64,000 nucleotides of DNA from Polaromonas sp. AET17H-212 (GTDB lineage: Bacteria > Pseudomonadota > Gammaproteobacteria > Burkholderiales > Burkholderiaceae_C). Shown one piece after another: positions 20,163 through 29,090 of this stretch (position 1 is its first letter; each line of letters begins with the position of its first letter). The translations under genes were made by a program, and so were the position numbers. The DNA lies in NCBI RefSeq assembly GCF_002379085.1, contig NZ_NBZW01000005.1, positions 1 to 64,000 on the forward strand, read 5' to 3'. The notes below the pieces were generated by a model, which worked only from the letters and a program-made list of their open reading frames with translations, was not told the origin of the DNA and did no database searches.

Positions 20163-21248
20163 TCAAATCCCCGCCCCCTCCTCCACAAACACCCGTGCGT
20201 TGCGCGGTGTCACCACCAGCAGCTCGCCCTCACGCAGCCCCATGTCGCGGTATTGCTGGGAAGGAATCTGCACTTCGATCAGCGGATCGGCCTGGCCGCT
20301 GTCTTCGGACGGTGTCAGTTCCAGCCGGGCGATGGGGCCGATCACGATGGCGCGGCTGAGCTGGGCGGCAATGCCTTCGGCACCCGGCGAATAACGCTGC
20401 ACGTCGAAGTCGTGCGGGCGCACATAGGCGAAAGCTTTCGCGTTTTGCGCGCTGCTGTGTTCGGGCGAATCCAGGCGCATGCCTTCGAGCTGGATCTTGC
20501 CTTCGTGCGCGCGGCCGTGGAACAAATTGACGTCGCCGAGAAAGCCGTACACAAACGGGCTGGCCGGGTGGTCCCAGACCTGCTGCGGCGAGCCGATCTG
20601 CTCGACCTTGCCCTGGTTCATCAGCACCACGCGGTCGGCCACTTCGAGCGCCTCTTCCTGGTCGTGCGTGACAAAAATGCTGGTGACATGCAGGTCGTCA
20701 TGCAGGCGGCGCAGCCAGCGGCGCAGCTCTTTCCTCACCTTGGCGTCGAGCGCGCCGAAGGGTTCGTCGAGCAGCAGCACCTTGGGCTCGACCGCCAGCG
20801 CGCGTGCCAGTGCGATGCGCTGGCGCTGCCCGCCAGAGAGCTGCGACGGAAAACGATCAGCCAGCCAGTCGAGCTGCACCAGGCCCAGCAGTTCATGCAC
20901 TTTTTTCTTGATGTCGGCGTCGCTCGGGCGCATGCCACGCGGCTTGACACGCAGGCCGAAGGCGACGTTTTCAAACACCGTCATGTGGCGAAACAGCGCG
21001 TAATGCTGGAAGACAAACCCGACCTGGCGCTCGCGCACATGCACGTCGGTCGTGTCTTCACCGCTGAATAAAATGCTGCCCTGGTCGGCGGTTTCGAGCC
21101 CGGCGATGATGCGCAGCAAGGTGGTCTTGCCGCAGCCCGAAGGGCCCAGCAAGGCGACCAGTTCGCCCGAGGCAATGTCCAGGCTCACGTCGCCGAGCGC
21201 CTGGAAGTTGCCGAAGTGTTTGCTGATGTTGCGGATTTCAATACTCAT
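20163..21248 (-). CDS. cysA: Sulfate/thiosulfate ABC transporter ATPase CysA
   Basis: This 361-residue ATP-binding subunit has Walker [10 protein letters not shown] near residue 35, the signature [15 protein letters not shown], Walker [13 protein letters not shown], and the H-loop [12 protein letters not shown]-terminal TOBE domain (about 240-361) is typical of CysA. It powers sulfate import with CysT and CysW. It is the last gene of hydrolase-sbp-cysT-cysW-cysA; 21 bases separate it from cysW. Confidence 0.95.
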   Translation of the reverse strand: MSIEIRNISKHFGNFQALGDVSLDIASGELVALLGPSGCGKTTLLRIIAGLETADQGSILFSGEDTTDVHVRERQVGFVFQHYALFRHMTVFENVAFGLRVKPRGMRPSDADIKKKVHELLGLVQLDWLADRFPSQLSGGQRQRIALARALAVEPKVLLLDEPFGALDAKVRKELRRWLRRLHDDLHVTSIFVTHDQEEALEVADRVVLMNQGKVEQIGSPQQVWDHPASPFVYGFLGDVNLFHGRAHEGKIQLEGMRLDSPEHSSAQNAKAFAYVRPHDFDVQRYSPGAEGIAAQLSRAIVIGPIARLELTPSEDSGQADPLIEVQIPSQQYRDMGLREGELLVVTPRNARVFVEEGAGI

Positions 21249-21269
21249 GAGGGTTCTCGTTTCTTTTGA

Positions 21270-22178
21270 TCAGGACACGGCGGTGACCGCTGCCGGAGGC
21301 CGCTCGAGCGGCAGGTCGGCCGCGGCTTTTTGCTCCTGCTCGGCACGCCACTCGGCCACCGACTTGATGAGCAAGGTGACCAGGGCCAGCAGCGCCAGCA
21401 GCGAAGCCACCGCAAAAGCGGCGACCGACTGGTACTCGTTGTAGAGAATTTCCACATGCAGCGGCAAGGTGTTGGTCTGCCCGCGGATGTGGCCGGACAC
21501 CACCGACACCGCGCCGAACTCGCCCATGGCGCGCGCGTTGGTCAAAATCACGCCGTAGAGCAGGCCCCATTTGATGTTGGGCAGGGTCACATGCCAGAAG
21601 GTCTGCCAGCCGGTCGCGCCCAGCACGATGGCGGCCTGCTCCTCGTCGCTGCCCTGGGCCTGCATCAGCGGGATCAGCTCGCGCGCGATGAAGGGAAAGG
21701 TCACGAAGACCGTGGCCAGCACGATGCCGGGTACCGCAAAAATCACCTTCATATCGTTGGCCGCCAGCCAGGGGCCGAACCAGCCCTGGGCGCCGAAGAC
21801 AAGCACATACATCAGCCCCGCCACCACGGGCGACACCGAAAACGGCAGGTCCACCAGGGTTGTCAGAAAGGACTTGCCGCGGAACTCGTACTTGGCGATG
21901 GCCCAGGCAGCTGACACGCCGAACACCAGGTTCAGCGGCACGGCAATCGCCGCGGCAATCAGCGTGAGTTCGATGGCGGACCAGGCGTCGGGCTCCTTCA
22001 AGGCGGCCAGGTAGGCGCCAAAGCCCTTGCGCAAGGCCTCGGTGAACACGGCGGCCAGCGGCAGCACCAGGAACAGCACGACAAACAGCAGCGCGACGGT
22101 GATCAGGGTGTAGCGCACCCACGGCGACTCCGTGGTGCCCGCTCGGGCCTTGGCCTTGTTTTGGAGGTTTGCACTCAT
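21270..22178 (-). CDS. cysW: Sulfate ABC transporter permease CysW
   Basis: This 302-residue inner-membrane permease has about six spans. The coupling (EAA-type) loop is [22 protein letters not shown], which contacts CysA. The N-terminal region [19 protein letters not shown] is the first span. It pairs with CysT to form the sulfate channel. Its start overlaps the end of cysT by four bases, so translation is coupled. The C-terminus is a charged tail. Confidence 0.94.
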   Translation of the reverse strand: MSANLQNKAKARAGTTESPWVRYTLITVALLFVVLFLVLPLAAVFTEALRKGFGAYLAALKEPDAWSAIELTLIAAAIAVPLNLVFGVSAAWAIAKYEFRGKSFLTTLVDLPFSVSPVVAGLMYVLVFGAQGWFGPWLAANDMKVIFAVPGIVLATVFVTFPFIARELIPLMQAQGSDEEQAAIVLGATGWQTFWHVTLPNIKWGLLYGVILTNARAMGEFGAVSVVSGHIRGQTNTLPLHVEILYNEYQSVAAFAVASLLALLALVTLLIKSVAEWRAEQEQKAAADLPLERPPAAVTAVS

Positions 22179-23053
22179 GCGGGGGCTCCCGCGTTGCGCC
22201 GCTGCCAGGCTTGCAGGCCGTTGATGACCAGCAGCAGCACAAAGGAAATCACCAGCATCACCACGGCCACGGCGGTGGCGCCGGCGTAGTCGTACTGCTC
22301 GAGCTTGCCGATGATGATCAGCGGCGTGATCTCGGAAATCATGGGCATGTTGCCGGCGATGAAAATCACCGAGCCGTATTCACCGATGGCGCGCGCAAAA
22401 GCCATGGCAAAACCGGTCAGCAGCGCCGGCGTGATGTGCGGCAGGATCACTCGCGTGAAAATCTGCAGGCGTGTCGCGCCCAGCGAGGTCGCGGCTTCTT
22501 CGAGTTCTTTCTCGGCGTCTTCCAGCACCGGCTGCACCGTGCGCACCACGAACGGCAGGCCGATGAAGATCAGCGCAATCACCACACCGGCCGGCGTGAA
22601 GGCCAGCTTGATGCCCAGCGGTTCGAGGTACTGGCCGATCCAGCCGTTGCCGGCCAGGATGGCCGTCAGCGAGATGCCGGCCACCGCGGTCGGCAGCGCA
22701 AACGGCAAGTCCACCAGCGCATCGACGATTTTTTTGCCTGGAAATTTGTAGCGCACCAGCACCCAGGCCAGCAGCAGGCCGAACACCAGGTTGAACAGCG
22801 CGGCGAACAGCGAGGCGCCAAAAGTCAGGCGGTAGGACGCCATCACCCGCGGCGAAGTCACCGCCGTCACAAACTGCTCCCAGGACAGCGAAAAGGTCTT
22901 GAACAGCAGCGCCGACAGCGGGATCAGCACGATGATGCTGAGATAAAACAGCGTGTAGCCCAGCGTGAGGCCGAAGCCCGGCAGCACCTTTTTCGAGGCA
23001 CGCCGGACCGGCGCCGCAGCCAGCGGCGCCGCAGAAAGGGTCGCAGCAGTCAT
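22175..23053 (-). CDS. cysT: Sulfate ABC transporter permease CysT
   Basis: This 292-residue permease (also called CysU) has about six membrane spans. The coupling loop contains [20 protein letters not shown], and the region [16 protein letters not shown] is conserved in sulfate permeases. It forms the heterodimeric channel with CysW. It starts three bases after the stop of sbp and overlaps cysW by four bases. Confidence 0.94.
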   Translation of the reverse strand: MTAATLSAAPLAAAPVRRASKKVLPGFGLTLGYTLFYLSIIVLIPLSALLFKTFSLSWEQFVTAVTSPRVMASYRLTFGASLFAALFNLVFGLLLAWVLVRYKFPGKKIVDALVDLPFALPTAVAGISLTAILAGNGWIGQYLEPLGIKLAFTPAGVVIALIFIGLPFVVRTVQPVLEDAEKELEEAATSLGATRLQIFTRVILPHITPALLTGFAMAFARAIGEYGSVIFIAGNMPMISEITPLIIIGKLEQYDYAGATAVAVVMLVISFVLLLVINGLQAWQRRNAGAPA

Positions 23054-23056
23054 GGA

Positions 23057-24061
23057 TTACTTGACGGTGTAGAGCTTGTCGAACTGGCCGCCGTCGTTGA
23101 AGTGGACCTTTTGCGCTTCACCGAGCGAGCCGAAGTAGTCTTTCACCGTGAACTGCTGGATCGGCTTGAAGACGTTCGAGTATTTTTTGAGAATGGCCGG
23201 CGAACGCGGGCGAATCGCATGTTTGGCGGCGATCTCCTGGCCTTCGTCGGAGTACAGATAGTTCAGGTAGGCCTTGGCGAGTTCGCCCGTGCCCTTCTTG
23301 GCCACGGTGCGCTCCACCACGGCGACCGGGTTTTCAGCCACGATGCTGGACGAGGGGTAAACCGCATCGACCTTGCCCTCGCCGAACTCGCGGTTCACCG
23401 ACAACACCTCGGATTCAAACGTGATCAGCACATCGCCGGTGTTGCGTTGCAGGAAGATGGACGTCGCGTCGCGGCCGCCCTTGGCCAGGATGGGCACGTT
23501 TTTGTAGAGCTTGCCGACAAACTCCGCCGCCTGCGCATCGCTGCCGCCTTGTTTGCGCACCGAGCCCCAAGCCGCCAGGTAGGCCATGCGGCCGTTGCCG
23601 CCGGTCTTGGGGTTGACCACAATCACCTGCACGCCGGGCTTGACGAGGTCAGCCCAGTCCTTGATGCCCTTGGGGTTGCCGTTGCGCACCAGGAACACCA
23701 TGGTGGAGGTGGTGGGCGACGCGTCGTTGGGGAACCGTTTGGTCCAGTCCTTGGCCACCAGGCCCTTCTCGGCCAGGAACTCGATGTCGGTGGTGGTGTT
23801 CATGGTCACCACGTCAGCGTCCAGGCCGTCGGCCACGGAACGCGCCACCGCGCTGGAGCCGGCGTGCGACTGGTCGACCTTGATGTCCTTGCCGGTGGTC
23901 TTCTTGTAATGGGCGATGAAGGCCGCGTTGTAGTCCTTGTAGAACTCGCGCGCCACGTCGTACGAGCCGTTGAGCAGGGTCTGGGCCGAAGCCAGGCCAC
24001 CAGTGGCCAGGGCGAGGGAAGCAAGAACGAGTTTGAGTTTGAGTTTGAGTTTGGTGGTCAT
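23057..24061 (-). CDS. sbp: Periplasmic sulfate-binding protein, operon copy
   Basis: This 334-residue periplasmic binding protein delivers sulfate or thiosulfate to CysTWA. The signal peptide contains a KLKLKLKL repeat before VLASLALATGGLASAQ. LLNGSYDVAREFYKDYN begins the mature protein, and the conserved motifs QSHAGSSAVARSV and VVNPKTGGNGRMAYLAAWGS are clear. Its ATG overlaps the stop of the upstream hydrolase by four bases. A second, independent sulfate-binding protein lies at 33268-34308. Confidence 0.93.
   Translation of the reverse strand: MTTKLKLKLKLVLASLALATGGLASAQTLLNGSYDVAREFYKDYNAAFIAHYKKTTGKDIKVDQSHAGSSAVARSVADGLDADVVTMNTTTDIEFLAEKGLVAKDWTKRFPNDASPTTSTMVFLVRNGNPKGIKDWADLVKPGVQVIVVNPKTGGNGRMAYLAAWGSVRKQGGSDAQAAEFVGKLYKNVPILAKGGRDATSIFLQRNTGDVLITFESEVLSVNREFGEGKVDAVYPSSSIVAENPVAVVERTVAKKGTGELAKAYLNYLYSDEGQEIAAKHAIRPRSPAILKKYSNVFKPIQQFTVKDYFGSLGEAQKVHFNDGGQFDKLYTVK
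24029..24052 (-). repeat. (AAACTC)4 hexanucleotide repeat in signal peptide
   Basis: Four tandem AAACTC units encode Lys-Leu repeated four times in the n-region of the sulfate-binding protein. Slippage would add or remove two residues without shifting the frame. Confidence 0.85.
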
Positions 24062-24702
24062 ACAGTTTCCAGAGAAGCAGATTGGGAGGAAGATGAAGAA
24101 GATGAAGAAGATGAAGAAGAGGACGAAGAGGACGAAGAGGAAGTAGGTGAATGAAGGCGGGAAGCGACATCCACGTCACCGGCCAGCGACTGCAGCAGGG
24201 CTGCGCCCAGCGGCCATTCGCCGTGACCCGATTCGATGTTGATGTGGCCGCCGTTCTGGATGCGCACGAACTCGCTGCCCCAGGCCCGCGCATAGGCGCC
24301 CGCCAGGCGCACCGGACAATACGGGTCGTTGCTGCTGGCCACCAGCACGCTGCGGTAAGGCAGCTTGCGGGCGGGCACGGGCGCAAAGTCGCTCAGGATG
24401 GAGCGGCGCTCCGGGTCGGCCGGGGCCACCAGCAAGGCGCCCTGGATGCGCGCTGCGGCATCGGCCGGCAGGTGCGTGGTGGCAATGCAGCCCAGGCTGT
24501 GCGCCACGATGACGACCGGTTCAGTTTGCAGCAGGATGGTGCGGGCTATCGAGGCCACCCACGCCTGGCGGCTGGGCGTGATCCAGTCGTCCTGCTGCAC
24601 GCGCACGGCGTCGTCCAGACGTTCGGCCCACAGGCTTTGCCAGTGGCCGGGGCCGGAGTCGCGCCAGCCGGGAACGATGATGAAACGCACTTGCCTGACC
24701 AA
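24058..24702 (-). CDS. RBBP9/YdeN-type hydrolase with polyserine tail
   Basis: This 214-residue serine hydrolase belongs to the RBBP9/YdeN group. VPGWRDSGPGHWQSLW is the family N-terminus, the nucleophile is in IVAHSLGC, the acid probably in ASSNDPYCP and the histidine in NGGHINIESGHG. The family core ends near residue 180; the tail then has 19 consecutive serines and SQSASLETV. It is the first gene of the sulfate uptake operon and overlaps sbp by four bases. Its substrate is unknown. Confidence 0.85.
   Translation of the reverse strand: MVRQVRFIIVPGWRDSGPGHWQSLWAERLDDAVRVQQDDWITPSRQAWVASIARTILLQTEPVVIVAHSLGCIATTHLPADAAARIQGALLVAPADPERRSILSDFAPVPARKLPYRSVLVASSNDPYCPVRLAGAYARAWGSEFVRIQNGGHINIESGHGEWPLGAALLQSLAGDVDVASRLHSPTSSSSSSSSSSSSSSSSSSSQSASLETV
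24085..24141 (-). repeat. Serine-codon microsatellite
   Basis: Nineteen Ser codons in a row (mixed TCT, TCA, TCC, TCG) form an imperfect trinucleotide tract, GA-rich on the plus strand. It encodes the polyserine tail of the hydrolase. Confidence 0.9.
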
Positions 24703-24812
24703 TCGTTAATGGACAAGCCGGGCGCTGGGGGGTTGCGAGGTTGTCATGAGAACTCCTGTCAATGCATGTTCAAAAATGCATTTTGGGGAGTCCGGCTTAA
24801 AACTCAAAAGAA

Positions 24813-24847
24813 TATATCGTTTTAAATTTATGCCGCATAACGATATA
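24813..24847. promoter_or_regulatory. Inverted repeat before sulfate uptake operon
   Basis: TATATCGTT (24813-24821) and AACGATATA (24839-24847) are perfect reverse complements, 17 bases apart, in an AT-rich stretch 111 bases upstream of the first operon gene. A LysR-type regulator such as CysB could bind here. The assignment is inference. Confidence 0.45.
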
Positions 24848-24935
24848 ACCGATGCAGCTTGGCCTTGTTCGCGTTTTGCCCGAGATGGCCTTCCGCGTGG
24901 ACCGCATCTCTTGCCGGTTGCCCGGACCGATGCAT

Positions 24936-24991
24936 CAAATCAGCCCTCAGCGCTTGTTCTTTCTACGCAAGCAGCTATCAAAACAAGAGCA
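24936..24991 (-). repeat. Dispersed 55-bp repeat, after lysR
   Basis: On the minus strand it reads TGCTCTTGTTTTGATAGCTG, then TTGCGTAG, then ACAAGCGCTGAGGGC. It begins five bases after the lysR stop codon. Confidence 0.75.
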
Positions 24992-24996
24992 ACCCC

Positions 24997-25902
24997 CTAA
25001 ACCATCTCCTCGGCTTTCAGGTGCTCGCCCAGAAAATCCAGAAAACTGCGCACGGCCGGCACCTGGCCCCGGCGCGAGGGAAACACCGCATGCACCATGC
25101 CCGGCCGCAAAGCCCAGCCGGGCAGCACTGGCACCAGCAGCCTGGCCTGCAACTCGGCCGTGCACAACATCTCGGGCAAAAAGCTCATGCCGGTGCCCGC
25201 CAGCACCGCCAGCTTGAGCGTCTGCAGGTCATCGGCCACATAACGCGGCTGGTGCTGCAACACAAACTCCTGCCCCTGCGGGCCCAGCAGTTCCCAGGCG
25301 CTGCGCCCGTCGGTGGCCGACATCGCGACTGTGTCGAGGGTTTTCAGGTCGTCGGGCGTGGCCGGCGCACCCTGCCGCCTGAGCAGTTCGGGGCTGGCCA
25401 GCAAATAGCTGCAGGAGGCCCCCAGCTGCTTGACGACCAGGCTGCCGCTGTCGTCCAGCGTGGGGCGCACCCGCAGCGCCACGTCCATGCCCTCCTCCAC
25501 CAGGTCCACCACCCGGTTGGTCACCCGCATGTCGAGCTTCACATGCGGGTGCTGGGCCAGGAACTGCGGAATCAGGTAGCCCAGCGTGCCCTGCGCCAGG
25601 GTCACCGGGCAACTGATGCGCAGCGTCCCGCGTGGCTCGCTCTGCATCTGCGCCACGGCCTCGCCGGCGGCCAGGGCTTCGTCGCGCATGGCCACGCAGT
25701 GGCGCAGGTAGAGCTCGCCCGCCTCGGTCAGCGACAGCTTGCGCGTGGTGCGTTGCAGCAGCCGCACGCCAAGCTGGGCCTCCAGCTCGGCCACCCGGCG
25801 CGAGAGCCGCGATTTGGGCAGGCCCAGCGCCCGGCCCGCCGCCGCAAAGCCGCCGCGCTCAGCCACCTCGGCGAAATACAGCATGTCGTTCAGGTCCTGC
25901 AT
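24997..25902 (-). CDS. LysR-family transcriptional regulator
   Basis: This 301-residue LysR-type regulator has an N-terminal winged helix-turn-helix (about 1-60, with [20 protein letters not shown]) and a C-terminal effector domain. GGGAG precedes the ATG at 25902; an upstream extension in the same frame is unlikely. It is divergent from the azoreductase gene, which is the usual target arrangement, and two dyads lie in the shared 210-base gap. The effector is unknown, possibly a quinone or electrophile. Confidence 0.9.
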   Translation of the reverse strand: MQDLNDMLYFAEVAERGGFAAAGRALGLPKSRLSRRVAELEAQLGVRLLQRTTRKLSLTEAGELYLRHCVAMRDEALAAGEAVAQMQSEPRGTLRISCPVTLAQGTLGYLIPQFLAQHPHVKLDMRVTNRVVDLVEEGMDVALRVRPTLDDSGSLVVKQLGASCSYLLASPELLRRQGAPATPDDLKTLDTVAMSATDGRSAWELLGPQGQEFVLQHQPRYVADDLQTLKLAVLAGTGMSFLPEMLCTAELQARLLVPVLPGWALRPGMVHAVFPSRRGQVPAVRSFLDFLGEHLKAEEMV

Positions 25903-25966
25903 GGGCGGCTCCCGGTTCCCGGTTGGTTGATGTGTCACCCCGGAGTTGGCCGGGGTTTTCGCGTCG

Positions 25967-25988
25967 ATCGTCCTATAAACAGGACGAT
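25967..25988. promoter_or_regulatory. Inverted repeat in lysR-azoR gap
   Basis: ATCGTCCT and AGGACGAT flank ATAAAC as a perfect 8-bp dyad. The size and position fit a LysR-type operator between divergent genes. Confidence 0.6.
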
Positions 25989-26013
25989 GTATCGCATTTT
26001 TGCCATCTTATCA

Positions 26014-26027
26014 ATGAATGGATTCAT
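26014..26027. promoter_or_regulatory. Second dyad in lysR-azoR gap
   Basis: ATGAATGGATTCAT is a 6-bp dyad with a 2-base centre, 86 bases before azoR. It could be a second contact site or part of the azoR promoter. Confidence 0.4.
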
Positions 26028-26112
26028 CCGCACAATCTATCCATGGCTGCGATTCATGGTGAATACGGCCAACAACCGATCCATCCCCCGATTCATCCTC
26101 AAGGAACCCATC

Positions 26113-26760
26113 ATGACCAAGCTTCTGCACATCGACTCCAGCATCCTCGGCGGCAACTCCGTGTCACGCCAACTGACCGCCCAGATCGTCGACTCTTGGC
26201 GCGCCGGCCACCCGGCCACCGAAGTCAGCTACCTTGACTTGGCCGTGGACACCCCCAGCCACCTGTCGGCCGAGTCCCTGGGTTTTCGCATGCCCGCCGG
26301 CAGCGACCTGAGCGACGCACAAAAGCGCGAAAACGCAGTGTCCGAAGCGCTGGTGACCCAGTTCCTCGCCGCCAACGTGATTGTGGTGGGCGCGCCTCTG
26401 TACAACTTCACCATCCCCAGCCAGCTCAAGGCCTGGATTGACCGCGTGGCCCAGGTCGGCCGCACCTTCACCTACACCGACAAGGGCCCGGTTGGCCTGG
26501 CCGGTGGCAAGACCGTGATCGTGGCCTCCACCCGCGGCGGCGTCTATTCGACCAGCGACGCTGGCAATGCGATGGAGCACCAGGAAAGCTACCTGAAGAC
26601 CGTGTTCGGCTTCTTCGGCATCACCGACGTGCGTTTTGTGCGCGCCGAAGGCCTGGCCATGGGCGACGCGGCCAAGGCCGCAGCCCTGGCTGCCGCCACC
26701 GCTGACATTGCGACACAGGCCAAGGCCGCCAACGAAGCGCAGGCCGCCCTCGCCGCCTGA
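26113..26760 (+). CDS. azoR: FMN-dependent NADH-azoreductase
   Basis: This 215-residue flavodoxin-fold enzyme reduces quinones and azo compounds with [23 protein letters not shown] is the phosphate-binding N-terminus, and [20 protein letters not shown] is the conserved FMN-contact region. The ATG is preceded by AAGGAACC. The open frame continues far upstream without coding signals, so this start is chosen on homology and ribosome binding site. A strong terminator follows. Confidence 0.92.
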   Translation: MTKLLHIDSSILGGNSVSRQLTAQIVDSWRAGHPATEVSYLDLAVDTPSHLSAESLGFRMPAGSDLSDAQKRENAVSEALVTQFLAANVIVVGAPLYNFTIPSQLKAWIDRVAQVGRTFTYTDKGPVGLAGGKTVIVASTRGGVYSTSDAGNAMEHQESYLKTVFGFFGITDVRFVRAEGLAMGDAAKAAALAAATADIATQAKAANEAQAALAA

Positions 26761-26802
26761 ACCTGGCGGGCGCAAGGCCGTCAGGCCTGCGCTACCCCCA
26801 TG

Positions 26803-26831
26803 AAAAAAGCCCGCATTGCGGGCTTTTTTCT
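26803..26831. terminator. Bidirectional terminator
   Basis: AAAAAAGCCCGCA and TGCGGGCTTTTTTC form a GC-rich hairpin with A- and T-runs on both sides. It can end both azoR and the convergent flavin reductase gene. Confidence 0.85.
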
Positions 26832-26848
26832 TTGCAGACGACAGAAGG

Positions 26849-27397
26849 TCAGGCGTGTTTTTTGACCCAGTCCACATAGGTGTTGACCCAACCCTGCAAA
26901 AACGCCAGGCTGGCCTCGCCGATGTTGCCGGCCGCGTCGTACAGCCCCTCCTTGTTCTGGATGAAGGCTTCGGGCTGGCCCAGGGTGGGCACGTTGAGGT
27001 AGGCCAGGATGTTGCGCAGGTGCTGCTGCGCCAGCGCCGTGCCAATCGGGCCGCCGGAAGCGCCCAGCACACCCGCGGGCTTGCCATTCCAGACGCTTTT
27101 GCCATAGGGGCGGGAGGCATGGTCAATCGCGTTTTTCAGGACGCCGGGGATCGAGCGGTTGTATTCGGGTGTGACGAACAACAGCCCCTGGGCCGCCGTG
27201 ATCTCGCCCTTGAGGCGCGTCACCTGCGGTGAAGGATTGCCGTCGTCGTCCTGGTTGTAGAGTGGCAGGTCGTCGATGCGCACATGGGTGAAACTGAAAT
27301 CTGCCGGGAACAGTTTTTCCAGCGCCAGCGCGAGTTTTTTGTTGAACGAATCCTTGCGAAGGCTGCCGACGACAACGGCGATCCGGTAGTGAGCCAT
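26849..27397 (-). CDS. NADPH-dependent FMN reductase
   Basis: This 182-residue enzyme has a flavodoxin-like fold. VVGSLRKDSFNKKLA binds the flavin phosphate, and TPEYNRSIPGVLKNAIDH is the classic motif of the ChrR/YieF/ArsH group. These enzymes reduce quinones and, incidentally, chromate. AGGAGAACC precedes the ATG at 27397; longer frames upstream are not supported. It is convergent with azoR. Confidence 0.9.
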   Translation of the reverse strand: MAHYRIAVVVGSLRKDSFNKKLALALEKLFPADFSFTHVRIDDLPLYNQDDDGNPSPQVTRLKGEITAAQGLLFVTPEYNRSIPGVLKNAIDHASRPYGKSVWNGKPAGVLGASGGPIGTALAQQHLRNILAYLNVPTLGQPEAFIQNKEGLYDAAGNIGEASLAFLQGWVNTYVDWVKKHA

Positions 27398-27589
27398 GGG
27401 GTTCTCCTGAAAATTGGTCAGACTGGCGGGACCCATAAAGGGACTCAACCATTATGCGAAGACGGCTTGACATTGCGCGGCGTGAGGACAAACCAGCAAC
27501 CGGAGGCAGCGATGGCTTTCCGCCCGGGAAACCATCAATAATGGTTTGCCATCGCCACTTGTGCACCGGCCCACTACTGGAAGAAAACC

Positions 27590-28183
27590 GTGAACCCCAA
27601 CATCAAAGAGCTGCTCGGCCAGATCACCACGCTGGAAGATGAGTTGCGCGCCGCACTGCGTGAGCAGGAAACGCAGCTTCTTTACCATTTCAAGGGCAAA
27701 CGGGTCGAGTTCGAGGGCTCGATCCGCGAGACCCACCGCAAATTGAAACGCAGCCTGTGGCGTTGGATCGTGACGGACCGCCCGCAGAATTTCCTGACCG
27801 GGCCCATCATCTACAGCCTGATCGTGCCGCTGGTTGTGCTTGATCTCTGCGTCACGTTCTACCAGGCCAGCTGCTTCCCGATCTACAAGATTGCCAAGGT
27901 GCCGCGGGCCGACTACTTCGCCCTGGACCGCCGGCACCTGGCCTACCTTAACGCGTTCGAGCGTTTTCACTGCACCTACTGCTCCTACGCCAACGGGCTG
28001 ATCGCTTACGCCGCCGAAATCGTGGCACGGACCGAGCAGTATTTCTGCCCCATCAAACACGCGCGCCAGCTGCTCAGTTCCCACTCGCGCTATGAGCGGT
28101 TTCTGGCTTACGGCGAAGCCGCCGACTACCATGCCAAGCTCGAGGCGTTCCGCCTGGCGCTGGAAAAAGAGATGAAGAAGTAG
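27590..28183 (+). CDS. Conserved membrane-associated protein, unknown
   Basis: I cannot name this 197-residue protein. It has a charged, possibly coiled N-terminus (residues 1-55), one hydrophobic segment (about 72-95, IIYSLIVPLVVLDLCVTFYQ), and a conserved-looking block with FHCTYCSYANGLIAY followed by YFCPIKHA. The cysteine pair and the later cysteine could bind metal. The C-terminus is helical and charged. It is monocistronic, followed 56 bases later by a small ABM-like gene on the same strand. Confidence 0.72.
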   Translation: MNPNIKELLGQITTLEDELRAALREQETQLLYHFKGKRVEFEGSIRETHRKLKRSLWRWIVTDRPQNFLTGPIIYSLIVPLVVLDLCVTFYQASCFPIYKIAKVPRADYFALDRRHLAYLNAFERFHCTYCSYANGLIAYAAEIVARTEQYFCPIKHARQLLSSHSRYERFLAYGEAADYHAKLEAFRLALEKEMKK

Positions 28184-28239
28184 GCCGGGCCTGCACGCGG
28201 ACTACCGAACTGTGTCACCGTTTCCCGGAGGACTGTTCC

Positions 28240-28560
28240 ATGAAGTTCATTTTCGAAGTTCGCATGAAGCCCGGCTACACGGTGGATGAGTATGCCGCCG
28301 CCTGGATCAGCGCCAGTGAAATCATCCAGCGCACGCCAGGCGCGCGTGGCACTTACCTGCACCGCAAGATCGGCTCGCCCGACACCCTGCTGGCGATTGC
28401 CACCTGGGAGTCCAAGGCGCACCGCGATGCCAAGGACGACCGCCGCGACGCCACCGTGCGCGCCATTCTCGACAAACACGCCCGACACTGCGACGTCACC
28501 GTGATCGGCGAGTTTGAAGAGCCGGAGTGGTCGGTGCTGCCGGAGCTCAGGGCGACGTGA
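28240..28560 (+). CDS. Small dimeric alpha/beta-barrel-like protein
   Basis: This 106-residue protein with KFIFEVRMKPGYTVDEYAAAW and GARGTYLHRKIGSPDTLLAIATW resembles the antibiotic-biosynthesis-monooxygenase / GYD class of small ferredoxin-like folds. No catalytic residue identifies a reaction. GGAGGACTG precedes the ATG. Its stop overlaps the convergent BON-domain gene by 14 bases. Confidence 0.72.
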   Translation: MKFIFEVRMKPGYTVDEYAAAWISASEIIQRTPGARGTYLHRKIGSPDTLLAIATWESKAHRDAKDDRRDATVRAILDKHARHCDVTVIGEFEEPEWSVLPELRAT

Positions 28561-29056
28561 GCGTCCTGTAGGGCGCCGGTGCCTTGGGTCGGGTCGACAC
28601 ATTGACCAGCACCTGCTCCACGTCGGGCACCGCTGTCGCCCAGGCCTGCAGCGCTGCCACGCGGCGCCGGTCGGGGACACAGCCTTCAATGAACACCATG
28701 CGCCGCTGCACCGTCACCCACAGGCTGCTGCCGGTGAGGGGCTTGAGCGCTCCCACGCGGGCCTGGAGGGCCCGGGCGATGTCCTGGTCGTAGGCATAGG
28801 CGTTGGAGCGTGCGCATCGGCCGGCCAGCCAGCAGCTGGTGCCGCGCTCGGCCCGGTAATGCGCTTCGGCACGCTGCTCTGCCGCGGTCAGGTAAGGGCC
28901 CAGCGGCACCGGGCAGCGCGGCGCCTGGGCGGCGATCTGGAAGAAGGGGTCCTTGAACCAGTTGCGGCGCTCCGCCGCGTCCTGGGCGCCAAGGGGCATG
29001 GTGCCCAAAAGCGCGGCCAGCCAAAGCAGCCATTTCATGGGTAAACGTTGGCACAT
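28547..29056 (-). CDS. Secreted BON-domain protein
   Basis: This 169-residue protein has a signal peptide (MCQRLPMKWLLWLAALLGTM...GAQD) and a C-terminal BON-like region (about 85-160) with VQRRMVFIEGCVPDRRRVAA and VPDVEQVLVNVST. BON domains are thought to bind phospholipid or act in envelope stability. The 29056 start has AGGGAGG at six bases and is preferred to an ATG at 29038. Cysteines in RCPVP, TSCWLAGRC and GCVPD could form periplasmic disulfides. Confidence 0.75.
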   Translation of the reverse strand: MCQRLPMKWLLWLAALLGTMPLGAQDAAERRNWFKDPFFQIAAQAPRCPVPLGPYLTAAEQRAEAHYRAERGTSCWLAGRCARSNAYAYDQDIARALQARVGALKPLTGSSLWVTVQRRMVFIEGCVPDRRRVAALQAWATAVPDVEQVLVNVSTRPKAPAPYRTLTSP

Positions 29057-29090
29057 GCCCGGCCTCCCTGATCAAGGTCTTGATCCGCTG

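Noticed and set aside
22169..24154. Long plus-strand open frame opposite sbp-cysT
   Set aside because: It is His/Arg/Gln-rich with no domain, mirrors the genes on the other strand and ends in the serine-codon microsatellite read as Glu/Asp. It is an antisense shadow in a GC-rich genome.
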